The position numbers and the translations under genes were made by a program. A stretch of DNA of 64,000 nucleotides. Source: Bacteroidales bacterium (GTDB lineage Bacteria > Bacteroidota > Bacteroidia > Bacteroidales > UBA3824). Under the pieces are notes generated by a model, which saw only the letters and a list, made by a program, of their open reading frames with translations, did no database searches and was not told the origin of the DNA. Below, in pieces: positions 47,039-57,500 of the stretch. The number at the start of each line of letters is the position of its first letter. The stretch's first letter is position 1. The DNA lies in the NCBI GenBank assembly GCA_016286055.1, contig JAEERW010000008.1, forward strand, positions 160,604 through 224,603, in the 5' to 3' direction.

Positions 47039-49873
47039 CTATCTTACCATCATTTTGAAACTTGTTTTCTCGCCGTTGGAGATTACTGCACCGGAGTATA
47101 TACCCTGTGGTAGTGAAAGATCTACCGAAGCGGATTCCAATATCATTTCAGCCACTATTACACCGTTGCTGTTGAATATCACAAGGCGGTTTTCGGTATC
47201 GGGGTTGAATTCCGAAACCTCCAATCTGAAAGGTTGTCCGCTTATGGCTGGGTTGGGATATGTTTTAACTATTGATGCTGCTATTTTTGCTGTGGATGGA
47301 GTGGTCCAAGGGCAGGCATAAATATTACCGTTGAGCAATGCCCAATACGAGCCTTTGAGTGTGGGTTCGGTGAAGTATTGGCGTGAGCCGTTGTTGAGTT
47401 TTTCGTCGGTTTCTTCTCCGTAGCGATACCATTGGTATGTTTCAAACTTTTCGCTACTATTGTCGACGAAAATTACGTTTTGGTATAGTTGTAATATTAA
47501 TCCATGTGCGGCGGTGATTTCTAATGTAAATTTGATTGTGTCTGATGGAGTTGTAGATTCTTCATCACCCACAAACACTGCAGAGCAATTGTATTTTCCT
47601 AGGGAGGTGGGCAATGTAGAAATATGCACTTCGCCATTTTGTGTTTCGTAATTAACACTACCTTCAATAGTTTCTATTATGATATTGCAATTTGTGGGAA
47701 CACCGCTACCGTCAGAAAGTCTGTATTTTAGTATTGCCTCTGTTTCTTCTTTTTTGCAGAATTGTTTCCAATCTGTGGGGAATGAGATGTGTTTGTCGTT
47801 GTCGGAAAGTGACGGTTTGATTTGTAATTGTACTTTTTCTACCACGGTAGCCTCAATTTTTACGCCGCCGGGAGCGGATGGCATGGTAAACGAATATTGG
47901 TATTTGATGTTGGCGTCTTCGCTGATGATATTTTTTTCTAATTTGGGATTGGTAATTTCTGGACCTTCAGTAACTTTGTAACCATCTTTGGCTTTGAATG
48001 TAACTATGGAGTCGCATGCAAATATATTACCTTCGGTGCTTGGGGTTACAAACTCCATATGCTCGGGAAGGGTTACGGGGTATGTTTTCACTGTCCAATT
48101 CATAGTGTATATGCGGTTGCCCTCCGAAAATGGTTCTATTGAAATTGTTGTAGATTTAGTGGATACACCACCTATAGCAGGTTTGCATGTCCAATGTGAA
48201 AAATCGAAGTTTTCTCGGGTGGGATTTTTGATATTCAAAGTTTCAGAAGAGTATTCATAAGATATTGGGTCGTATTTCTGATATTTGTTATCGACGTCCG
48301 CCCATTTGTAGAATAGTTTGTATTTACCTGTGGTGAGGTAGCCTGGCTTATTGTCGGTGCTGTCAATTATGGCGAAAGATATGTCGTTGGCGTTGGATGC
48401 ATTGTAGGTTGTACCTTTGTCGCCGATAATTTCGGTGCAGCCGTCGAACATGTTGTCGCCAAGAATAGTGCGGTTTTGTATCCAATCGATCCAATCGAGT
48501 GACACTAATATGGTTGAAAGATTGTTGCAGCCATAGAACATTTCAGTCATATTGGTTACTTTGCTCATGTCAATACTACTGAGGTCTATGGTTTTAAGTG
48601 ATGTGAAATCCTTGAACCAATATGCACATGAGGTGGGGTGCACATTGGAGGTATACCCATAATCAAATTGAACTTTTTTTACAACCTCCCAGCTCCATTC
48701 AATATTTCCTGACGAGTTTTTTTTATCTCTATTGTTTTCTTTCTCAATGTCGTTTATGTCAAAATAAATACCATTCTCGGGTGGCAGGTTGTTAAGATAG
48801 TCTAAATCAAATACCTCTCGTGCTGTTGACTGAATCAGTTTGTTCCAAGCTCTCCACCCTCTAAGCCTTTCTCCGTATTTGAATGTCAGGCTTCCGTCAT
48901 TATTATTAAATTCAAGGTAGGAACCTGCTACTGTGACTTTGTTCAATTTGTTATTGTTTTCATCACAAAGTTCATAGTAATTATTATTATTTTTGTATTG
49001 TTCCTCGTGTGGAACATCAGACTCATCTAAAAGTTTTAGACCTGTTTGACTGTCCAGTACTTTTGTGTTTTGTTTCGATATTATTGCGCTATTTCCATTG
49101 CTGCCGGTGAACTTTCCTCCGTAGATATATACCATACCCGTTGAATTATTATTTATTAGAGCGGGACCATTTGTGGCTGTGAATGTGGGAGAAACTAAAC
49201 TTCCGTTTTTTCTTTGGCTGTTTTCAATATATAAATTGACGTTATCAATGGTTCGGATGGCATAATCTGTTCCTTTAAATGATCCTCCAAAAATATATGC
49301 GTTGACATTATATATAAATTGCGACGATTCTGGTCCGTTTATCTCTACTCCGCCATTGAAATTGCCACCGCAAATATAGATAGGATTACCCCAATCCATT
49401 TTGAATTTTACTAATCCATTTGCGGTGATATTGTTGAGGTAAACATCGGCATCATTAACTACTATTTCGGCATCACCACTACAATTGATAGTTTTTAACT
49501 CAAGAATATATTTTTTCACATTGCCAACCTGATCGCCAATACGTCCGATGTTATCAATCTTATTGTTGAGATTGTACGAATCACTATTTTGTTTGATGTA
49601 TACTACTCTGGCATATCTATTATTCTCTTCATCGTAATAATTGGCTGGTGACATGGCCTCTTCGAGTGAAGTAAAATATTTGGTGATAGAATAACTGTAG
49701 TCATAGTATATATCAGAGTTATCAATGCCGTAGTAGCAGGTGGCAGTGAAATTATTTTGACCATACAACTGTGGAGCCGTCAGCAGTATAATAGTCAACA
49801 AAGAAAGAGCTATTTTGCAAATTAGCCTTTTTGTTAAAGTGTTGTCAAGTTTGTTTGGGTAGTTTGTATCCAT
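47039..49873 (-). CDS. BspA-like (DUF285) surface protein with T9SS C-terminal sorting domain
   Basis: WFKDFTSLKTIDLSSIDMSKVTNMTEMFYGCNNLSTI (DUF285 repeat); C-terminal VKTYPNPAISGQPFRLEV...IFNSNGVIVAEMIL...LPQGIYSGAVISNGEKTSFKMMVR. Confidence 0.85.
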   Translation of the reverse strand: MDTNYPNKLDNTLTKRLICKIALSLLTIILLTAPQLYGQNNFTATCYYGIDNSDIYYDYSYSITKYFTSLEEAMSPANYYDEENNRYARVVYIKQNSDSYNLNNKIDNIGRIGDQVGNVKKYILELKTINCSGDAEIVVNDADVYLNNITANGLVKFKMDWGNPIYICGGNFNGGVEINGPESSQFIYNVNAYIFGGSFKGTDYAIRTIDNVNLYIENSQRKNGSLVSPTFTATNGPALINNNSTGMVYIYGGKFTGSNGNSAIISKQNTKVLDSQTGLKLLDESDVPHEEQYKNNNNYYELCDENNNKLNKVTVAGSYLEFNNNDGSLTFKYGERLRGWRAWNKLIQSTAREVFDLDYLNNLPPENGIYFDINDIEKENNRDKKNSSGNIEWSWEVVKKVQFDYGYTSNVHPTSCAYWFKDFTSLKTIDLSSIDMSKVTNMTEMFYGCNNLSTILVSLDWIDWIQNRTILGDNMFDGCTEIIGDKGTTYNASNANDISFAIIDSTDNKPGYLTTGKYKLFYKWADVDNKYQKYDPISYEYSSETLNIKNPTRENFDFSHWTCKPAIGGVSTKSTTISIEPFSEGNRIYTMNWTVKTYPVTLPEHMEFVTPSTEGNIFACDSIVTFKAKDGYKVTEGPEITNPKLEKNIISEDANIKYQYSFTMPSAPGGVKIEATVVEKVQLQIKPSLSDNDKHISFPTDWKQFCKKEETEAILKYRLSDGSGVPTNCNIIIETIEGSVNYETQNGEVHISTLPTSLGKYNCSAVFVGDEESTTPSDTIKFTLEITAAHGLILQLYQNVIFVDNSSEKFETYQWYRYGEETDEKLNNGSRQYFTEPTLKGSYWALLNGNIYACPWTTPSTAKIAASIVKTYPNPAISGQPFRLEVSEFNPDTENRLVIFNSNGVIVAEMILESASVDLSLPQGIYSGAVISNGEKTSFKMMVR

Positions 49874-50007
49874 TTTTGAAGAGTTTTATGTTTTGAATAT
49901 TACTGCAATACTATGAAAAAAATGAGAATAAGAAAAATAGTTTTGATTTTTTTCGCATAGATTTTTGTAAAAAAAAAGCCGCGACACTATCGCAGCTCTT
50001 TATTTAG

Positions 50008-50091
50008 TACCCCGGGCCGGGATCGAACCGGCAAGGATGTTACTCCATTGGTGTTTGAGACCAACGCGTCTACCAATTCCGCCACCAGGGC
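50008..50091 (-). tRNA. tRNA-Leu (anticodon CAA)
   Basis: GCCCTGGTGGCGGAATTGGTAGACGCGTTGGTCTCAAACACCAATGGAGTAACATCCTTGCCGGTTCGATCCCGGCCCGGGGTA; loop CTCAAAC, long variable arm, TTCGATC T loop. Confidence 0.95.
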
Positions 50092-50128
50092 AATGTGGTT
50101 TTCACGGCGCAAATGTAGAGGTTTTTTA

Positions 50129-51100
50129 TTATTGTGCAAAGTTTTTTTGATGTTTTTTTTGTGGAATATACAAAAATGTTCCTATAATGCACGGTATCAG
50201 TATGTTGATAATCCAAAGCAAAGCCGATGCTGCTGCAGGTATCAGTGGGTTAGGAGCAAATGGGTTTAGCACCAATGCCGATATAGAGCACCTTACACCC
50301 AATTCGGCAAGCGCAGGTCGTGGCACAAAACTGATGATGCCGTATATCAAGAATATGGCTGCGTAGCCGTCAATTAATCCTATGTTGATTCCTAATGCGT
50401 TAATAATAAGATAGTGTTGTGTGCAGTACAATAGATATCTTGCTGCACTTATCAATAATATTGAATTTTTTAGGTGAGGAGTGTATCTGATAAAAAACGT
50501 CAATTTGTCGGCTATTTTTTGTGTGCGTTTATATTTCTGAAGAATGGGAATAAAGATTTTTGGATTGTAAAACAATACCGATGTTATAGCTGCCGCCACT
50601 GCTGCCACCGCGCCAAATATGGGTTTTGCCAGATGTGATTCGTTGATAAAGAGAGTCTGGATGGCAGCGAAGTAACAAGATGCTATAGCTGTGCACAATA
50701 GCATTATAGGCATTTGACTCATTCCGCTGTAAAGGGTGGCTATGCCGCCTTCTATTCGGTGAGTAGCTTTAAGCACCGAGGGTCTTCCTATGGTTTCGCC
50801 TATACGGTTTGGAGTGAATGTTGACGGTGGAATACCCATTAAAACTCCTTGTATTGCTGTTTTTATCGTAATGGATTCAATAGGAGCTATTGCAATTTGC
50901 CATTTTAAAGATTCTAACAGCCAGTTGGGTATAACTAAAATTACCGCAATAGCAAATATCTTGAAATTTATATTGCTAAATCCATTTATTTGAAAGTATT
51001 CTTTAAGTTGTTGTATATGTAAAGTTGATAATTTGTAAAGAAAAATATAAAAAGCGATTACCAGCGCTATTTTTAAAACGAGAATTGCTCTTTTCTTCAT
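50129..51100 (-). CDS. Flippase-like / lysylphosphatidylglycerol synthase TM-family protein
   Basis: Polytopic; GVLMGIPPSTFTPNRIGETIGRPSVLK and ISFVPRPALAELGVR motifs; start likely at internal Met overlapping upstream gene. Confidence 0.7.
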   Translation of the reverse strand: MKKRAILVLKIALVIAFYIFLYKLSTLHIQQLKEYFQINGFSNINFKIFAIAVILVIPNWLLESLKWQIAIAPIESITIKTAIQGVLMGIPPSTFTPNRIGETIGRPSVLKATHRIEGGIATLYSGMSQMPIMLLCTAIASCYFAAIQTLFINESHLAKPIFGAVAAVAAAITSVLFYNPKIFIPILQKYKRTQKIADKLTFFIRYTPHLKNSILLISAARYLLYCTQHYLIINALGINIGLIDGYAAIFLIYGIISFVPRPALAELGVRCSISALVLNPFAPNPLIPAAASALLWIINILIPCIIGTFLYIPQKKHQKNFAQ

Positions 51101-51104
51101 ATTA

Positions 51105-52139
51105 TCAGGTGTTTGACAGCCGTGTTTCGGTGGCTGGTTGCGGCGAATAATCTTTGTTGATAACTGGCAGCAGTATAAGCGACAGAGCACCGAGTATTAT
51201 AAACGATATGTCTTGTAATCCGTGAATCACCAATGCAAATGCCCTTCCGTCGGGATCGCGATTTACACCGTACATTGCAAGTGTTTCTATTACAATAAAA
51301 TGCCAAGTTCCCATTCCCCCCGGAGACGGAACAATAACCCCAAATGTAGCGAGCACAAACACCATTAAACCTGTGGCTAAAGTGAGGTGTTCGGTAAAGC
51401 CGAATGCTTTGAATCCGAGATATACTGCGTAAAAATACACAAAATTGATGTACAATGTATGTATTATAAATAAGGTGCGGTGTTTTAGGTGCAGAATAGT
51501 TGTAAGCCCGTCGCGAAATTGTTGCCATATGCCGTTGATCTTGTTTCCTATGCCTAAAATGTTTCGGCGTATTGCCATGCGTACAATCAATATGCCTGCT
51601 ACGGTTAAACCTATTAATATCACTGATATGGGTATGGCATACTCTTTAAGCATATCTATTCTTTGGCAAATATCCGGATTGGCGGCTATCATTTCAGCTA
51701 CAAATCCCCATTGCGACACCAACACTATTGCCGAAACTATCAGCACTATAGCAAGATCGGCAATTCGCTCCGTTACCACTGTTCCGAGGCACCTTGCAAA
51801 AGGAATTTTTTCGTATTTTGAGATAATTCCGCAGCGCAATACTTCGCCCGATCGTGGAATTGCCAAGTTGCTGAGATACATCACCAACACCGACATAAAT
51901 AGGTTTATGTTTCTGGTTTTGTATCCAAACGGTTCTAAAAGCAGCTTCCATCTGGCGGCTCGGCTGTAATGTGCTGTAAGATAAAACACAGCAATAGCCA
52001 CTATCCAACCCCAGCGGGTACCTTCGAGCGCATTGAATAGTGTCGCGATATCCTGACCACGGTACGCCAGCCAGAAAAGAACGCCGCCGATTGCGAAAAA
52101 TAGTGTTATTTTTAATCCCTTTTTAACTCTGCTGTCCAT
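51105..52139 (-). CDS. Flippase-like / lysylphosphatidylglycerol synthase TM-family protein
   Basis: VLVMYLSNLAIPRSGEVLRCGIISKYEKIPFARCLGTVVTERIADL, GVIVPSPGGMGTWHFIVIETL. Confidence 0.88.
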   Translation of the reverse strand: MDSRVKKGLKITLFFAIGGVLFWLAYRGQDIATLFNALEGTRWGWIVAIAVFYLTAHYSRAARWKLLLEPFGYKTRNINLFMSVLVMYLSNLAIPRSGEVLRCGIISKYEKIPFARCLGTVVTERIADLAIVLIVSAIVLVSQWGFVAEMIAANPDICQRIDMLKEYAIPISVILIGLTVAGILIVRMAIRRNILGIGNKINGIWQQFRDGLTTILHLKHRTLFIIHTLYINFVYFYAVYLGFKAFGFTEHLTLATGLMVFVLATFGVIVPSPGGMGTWHFIVIETLAMYGVNRDPDGRAFALVIHGLQDISFIILGALSLILLPVINKDYSPQPATETRLSNT

Positions 52140-52238
52140 TTTAGGTGCTTTTGAACCGCAAAAATAAAAAATAATTATTAATATGCCTCCGTTTTACAAA
52201 TAATCCTTATATTTGGATAATTAAAACTTGCAATTGCT

Positions 52239-52898
52239 ATGAAGCATATATTATTGTCGCTTATAATGTTGTGTTTTTCCACGGTGATGTTTTCGCAGAC
52301 TAAGCTTGTCTACGACGAAGATTTTGTATTTACCGATGGCTTGTATCTCAACAAGGAGATGATGCAGAATAATAAGCCCGTAGACAAGGCACGAATCAAA
52401 ACACAAATCGACCCAAACGACCTTGCTTTTTTCGACTATCTTACTCAGCAAAGCACAATTACCCTATTTGATGAGGTTGGCAATGAGGTTACTATCAAAA
52501 CCTCGTCGATTTGGGGATACTGCTCGGGTGGCATTATCTATGTTTATTTCAATGGCTATTTCAATCGTGTGGGTATTGTAGGCAGTATTTGCCATTTTCT
52601 CGGCACCAAAACTTTTGTCAACACTCGCGACCCATTCTACAGTGGTATGTATGGACGTTATGGTATGTATGGACCCACATATACCACTTCTACTGAGGCA
52701 CAGCAGTATTTGCTTAATTTTGAAACTGGCGACATCCTCGAATACAATGCTACTAACCTTGAACAAATGCTTATGAAAGACCCCGAACTCCACGATGAGT
52801 TTGCCGACCTCAAGCGCAAAAAACGTAATGCAAAACTATTTTACTATATGCGTCGTTTTAATGAAAAACACCCTTTGTATATTCCTGTATATGAATAA
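52239..52898 (+). CDS. Secreted hypothetical protein
   Basis: Signal peptide MKHILLSLIMLCFSTVMFSQ; ORF with good coding context, promoter-like TATATTTG upstream. Confidence 0.6.
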   Translation: MKHILLSLIMLCFSTVMFSQTKLVYDEDFVFTDGLYLNKEMMQNNKPVDKARIKTQIDPNDLAFFDYLTQQSTITLFDEVGNEVTIKTSSIWGYCSGGIIYVYFNGYFNRVGIVGSICHFLGTKTFVNTRDPFYSGMYGRYGMYGPTYTTSTEAQQYLLNFETGDILEYNATNLEQMLMKDPELHDEFADLKRKKRNAKLFYYMRRFNEKHPLYIPVYE

Positions 52899-52934
52899 AT
52901 TATTTATTGTATAACATTATAAAACCAAATTTTT

Positions 52935-53795
52935 ATGAAGATAAAAAAACTATTATTTACTGTTGTTGTGGCGCTTATGGCCTTGCCCTTGATGGCTCAA
53001 GAAAAAGTGGCTGGCGCTGATGTTATCAAGAAGTTCTTGTCTACTAAAACTTTAGTAGTACTCGACGACAATATTTTCAATAGCTACAACTCTGCTATCA
53101 AAAAAGCTGTGGAAAGTAGCTGGACTATCACTAATTTTGACTATTGCTCGGTAGCCGATTTTCAAAAACGCAAATTTGATCCGCAGTATTCGTTCTTGCT
53201 TGTTACCAAAGACTATTACAAAGACGATTCCGACAGAATGACCTACGCATTTTTGTCGCTTTTGCTCGGTGGCGACTACAAGTCGGTGTACGATATGCCC
53301 ACTTTGGCATCGTTCCCACTGTCGTATTATGAAAATCAAGATTATGAAAAATACGTCTACAAACTTGCTCCCATAGTAAAATTTATGCAAAACCACGTGA
53401 ACCTTACCAAAGAGCATCCCGAACTCACCGAAAAGAACATTGTACTATATTACAACCGCAACTCTGAGAAACTTGGCGACAAAAAACTCTACATTATAAA
53501 AGAAGACCTACCCAAAGACCTCAACACCGAGGCAAAAGTTAAAGCCGTATATGCCAAATCGTTCCAGATACTTGCCGAACAAGAAGACCTTGAAAAAATA
53601 GTTAAGGCAAACGACTCAAAAGCAGTATTTGTACACAAAGTAGGACCTCCGAAGGGAAGTCCCAAGGCTGCACGCTGTTTCAACGTGGTGCTTGGCAACG
53701 ATGGCTCGGTATACTATTTCGGCTGGCACAAGATCAGCTCCAAAGAACCAGATGGATTTCTCAAGGGCGACTTTAAAAAATTGGGTAAGCAATAA
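52935..53795 (+). CDS. Secreted hypothetical protein
   Basis: Signal peptide MKIKKLLFTVVVALMALPLMAQ; no recognised family. Confidence 0.6.
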   Translation: MKIKKLLFTVVVALMALPLMAQEKVAGADVIKKFLSTKTLVVLDDNIFNSYNSAIKKAVESSWTITNFDYCSVADFQKRKFDPQYSFLLVTKDYYKDDSDRMTYAFLSLLLGGDYKSVYDMPTLASFPLSYYENQDYEKYVYKLAPIVKFMQNHVNLTKEHPELTEKNIVLYYNRNSEKLGDKKLYIIKEDLPKDLNTEAKVKAVYAKSFQILAEQEDLEKIVKANDSKAVFVHKVGPPKGSPKAARCFNVVLGNDGSVYYFGWHKISSKEPDGFLKGDFKKLGKQ

Positions 53796-53801
53796 AAAAG
53801 T

Positions 53802-53832
53802 TTTGTTTTTATAAAATTTGCCCTTATATTTG
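53802..53832 (+). promoter_or_regulatory. Bacteroidetes-type promoter for frr: TTTG-N19-TATATTTG
   Basis: TTTG 53802-53805; TATATTTG 53825-53832; ATG at 53861. Confidence 0.7.
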
Positions 53833-53860
53833 TAAAAAATTAATTTAACGAAAACATATA

Positions 53861-54424
53861 ATGAACGAAGAAGCTCAAATGTACATAGACGAGGCGGAAG
53901 AGAATATGAAAGCCGCCGTAGTCCACTTTGAAGGCGAACTTGCCAAAATTCGCGCTGGCAAAGCCTCTCCCGCTATTTTGCAGGGTATTACGGTAGACTA
54001 TTACGGCAACCCCACCCCACTCAACCAAGTGGCAAACGTTGGCACCACCGATGCCCGCACCATTGTAGTGCAACCGTGGGAGAAAACTATGCTGCCCAAA
54101 ATTGAGAAGGAGATTCTCAAAGCCAACCTCGGATTAACTCCATCTAACAACGGCGAAATTCTCCGCATTGTAATTCCTGCCCTCACAGAAGAACGCCGCA
54201 AGGCTCTGGTAAAACAGGTTAGAAGCGAAGCCGAAAACGCACGTGTGGCTGTACGCAACGTCCGCAAAGATACCAACAACTCTCTCAAAGCTCTTGAAAA
54301 AGACGGTCTTACAGAAGACGAATCGAAAAAGGGTCAAGAAGAAGTTCAAAAACTCACCGACCGTTTTGTGGCTGATATTGACAAAATTTCGCAGGCAAAA
54401 GAGGCCGAGATTATGAAAGTGTAA
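53861..54424 (+). CDS. frr: Ribosome recycling factor
   Basis: GELAKIRAGKASPAILQGITVDYYGNPTPLNQVANV...IVVQPWEKTMLPKIEKEI. Confidence 0.96.
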   Translation: MNEEAQMYIDEAEENMKAAVVHFEGELAKIRAGKASPAILQGITVDYYGNPTPLNQVANVGTTDARTIVVQPWEKTMLPKIEKEILKANLGLTPSNNGEILRIVIPALTEERRKALVKQVRSEAENARVAVRNVRKDTNNSLKALEKDGLTEDESKKGQEEVQKLTDRFVADIDKISQAKEAEIMKV

Positions 54425-54446
54425 AATATTTTAAAAAAAAAATTAG

Positions 54447-54474
54447 AAAAAAGCCTGATTATTCAGGCTTTTTT
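54447..54474 (+). terminator. Intrinsic terminator of frr
   Basis: aaaaaagcctga-ttat-tcaggctttttt. Confidence 0.9.
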
Positions 54475-54509
54475 CGTTAATTTGTATTGTCAAATAACCG
54501 AAGAATCAG

Positions 54510-57500
54510 ATGTGTTTGTCAGACTATATAAGATGTTTAGCTTTGGCGATGGCGTTGCTGTTGGCTCCTTGCCTTGTTTCGTCTCAGACTTCTAATACAT
54601 TTCGTAAGTCTTCGTATGTGCATAATTACTGTCTCGACGAAAAAGGCTATATCGTAAAATGTTCTCAGATGTCGGAAGACGCCAACGGATGCATTATGTC
54701 GTGCACATCTTCGGGATTGAAAATTTACAACGGACGATTGTGGGAGCGATTCTACAACTCCACCAAATCAGAGCTTATTTCTAGGGTTTATGTTTCTCCA
54801 CTTCACGACATTTTTGTGGCAGGTCCTGAATGTCTGGGATATTACCATCCTGAAGTTGACGGAAGTTTAAGGTTCTGTCCTGTGGAGGTGCCTTTCAGCA
54901 GTCGCAATGTTACCAATATTTTTGGCTGTGATTCTGATAGCGGCAGGGTTGTGTTTATGCTCGATGATGGATTCGCTATTTACAACAAAAATATCATTCA
55001 GCGTAGTATAGGTGCTATTGCCACCTCAATATCATACAACGGCGGCATTATCATCCTTTGCAAAAACGGCGACCTATACAGCTATTTCAACGGTGCTTTG
55101 CAGATGGTTTGCAATATCAACGGGTTAGGTATCAATACCGACGGTGTTAAAATGTTGGTTTTAGACAACACCCGTTTATTCTTCCTCTGCAAGGGTTATA
55201 CAGCTTTTGAAACCAATCTTGAAGAGCTGCTTTTGCGCAAAGCCATATCGTCAAAAGACCTTACTCCAATAACACTTCCCACCGACAACTTCCCAGATAT
55301 TAGGGTTAACGATTTGGTATACAACAGTCGTTTGCGCAAACTCGCTATAGCCACCAACAACGGTATCTACGTATATTCTAACCGTTACGAATATCTTCAA
55401 AAGATTGATAAGGATATCAACCTGCCCGTCAACGATATTGTGAATGTTTTTTTCGATTCCAAAAACAACCTGTGGGCTTCGTATTCGGGCGGAGTGTCGC
55501 GCATTGAGCTTAATGCCCCGTTTGTGTTCTATTCATCAAACCAAGGCGTTTCGAGTGCTGTGCTTTCGTCTTTTGTCAACAGCAAATATTACTACGTCGG
55601 CACAGTTTCATCGATTTTTGTGTCGTCGCACGAGGTTTCCGGCAAAAATACTACCTTTTATCCTATTCCTTACAATGTAAGCCAAGGACAAAATTTCTGT
55701 TGGGATTTGCTTGGTATAGATGATGTTACATTAGCATGCACCTCCGAGGGATTGTATCAAGTGTTTCCTGATAAGGCTGTACATATAGCCGCCACTGGGC
55801 GCTCTTATGGCGCTGCAATTTCTCCCCTTTATCCGGGCAAGCTGTTTGTTACTGGGTTTGAAGGGTTCAAAGTGTGTGACTATTCCATTAAGAATGGCAA
55901 GATTAGTGTATCTAATGTGTTGAGCTGTGAACAGATTAGTCGACCGCTGTTTAAAATTAAAATCGCCGATGATGGTGTCTTTTGGTGCTCTTCGCTTTCC
56001 GACGGTATTGTAAGGTTGATTCCTATGGATGATGGATTAACAAAGTTTGATGTTGAATATATCTCCGATAATTATGGGCTTATATTTGGTAATCAACTCA
56101 CTGTGGAGCTGATTGACGATATGGTTTATATCAACGATGGACTCTTTAAGCGTGCGAAACTTGGCGAGCACGCCACCGACCCTCTCATTTTCGAGCCCGA
56201 CACAGCGCTCAACAAGTGTTTCCGTCCCGACGAGCATATTTATCACTTTGGGTATAGCAAACTTACCGACGAATTGTTTGTTTATACTCAGTATTCTGCG
56301 TGGCGAATCAACCGTTCCCATCCCGAAATCAATGAGATAATTCATTTTAGATTGCCATTGCAAACGGTCTACAATATCTCAGTCCTTGATTCATTGCTGT
56401 TGCTTTCTACCAATTTCGGACTGGTGAAGGGCAATATTACCGACACCACTTCATTTAATCCTGCCAAAGAACCTTTTAATTCTATTATTAATGCCGTATA
56501 TTTCAAAGGCAACAGAATTTATAGGGGATACCGTTATTTCCAACCTGATGATGCTGAACGAAACTATAACACTTATACTTCAGATTCTTATGATGAGAAT
56601 TCTACTGATACGGTATGTAATTTTGAGTGCGAATATTACGATAATAAGATACGAATTATGTTTTCTTCTTCGGCTTTTGAAAATTTGGAGTCGATGATGT
56701 ATTGCTATAAGCTCGAAGGTATTGACAATGATTGGAACGAATGGTCACACTCAAATGTCAGAGAGTTTACCAAACTTCCTCCTGGACACTATATATTTAA
56801 GGTTAAGGCTCGAAATTGCGAAAATGTGGAATCGTCAGTTTCATCGTTTGCCTTTACAATAGTGCCACCTTTTTATGCAAGTATTTGGGCTATTCTATTT
56901 TATATTCTAATTGTAGCATTTTTGATTTACTATTTAATTAGCAGTCGCACTGCCAAGTTTAAAAACAAGGCCAACGACCTTTCTGCTCTCTTAAAACAGC
57001 GCAACACGCAATTGGAGGCTCAAAACGAGAAACTCCGTCAGATGTCGTTTGTGGCAACACGATCCACCAACTCGGTGACAATCATGGACAAAGACGGAAA
57101 TATCCAATGGACCAACGACTCGTTTAAAAATGTTTATGGATGCTCGTTCGATGAGTTTGTTTATATGCATGGCCGCAACTATTTTGAGTCGTACCTTTCA
57201 TTCGACAAAAAGAATCAAGAACTGATACAACTTGCTCGGCAATCAAGCCAGAATGTAACTTACGAAACCTGTCACCGCTTTTATGATAATGTCAACTGGG
57301 TGCAGGCATCGCTCGACACCGTTTTCGACGACAATGGAAATCTATGCAACTGGATACTCACCGAAACCGACATCACTATGCTCAAACGTGCTCAGGAAGA
57401 GGGGGCGCGTCAGGCTTCGCAACTTACCGAGGCGTTTATGCAGTTGCAAGAAAACCAGTTGCAGATAGAGATGCAGAAGGAGCAACTCTTCGTTAAGAAT

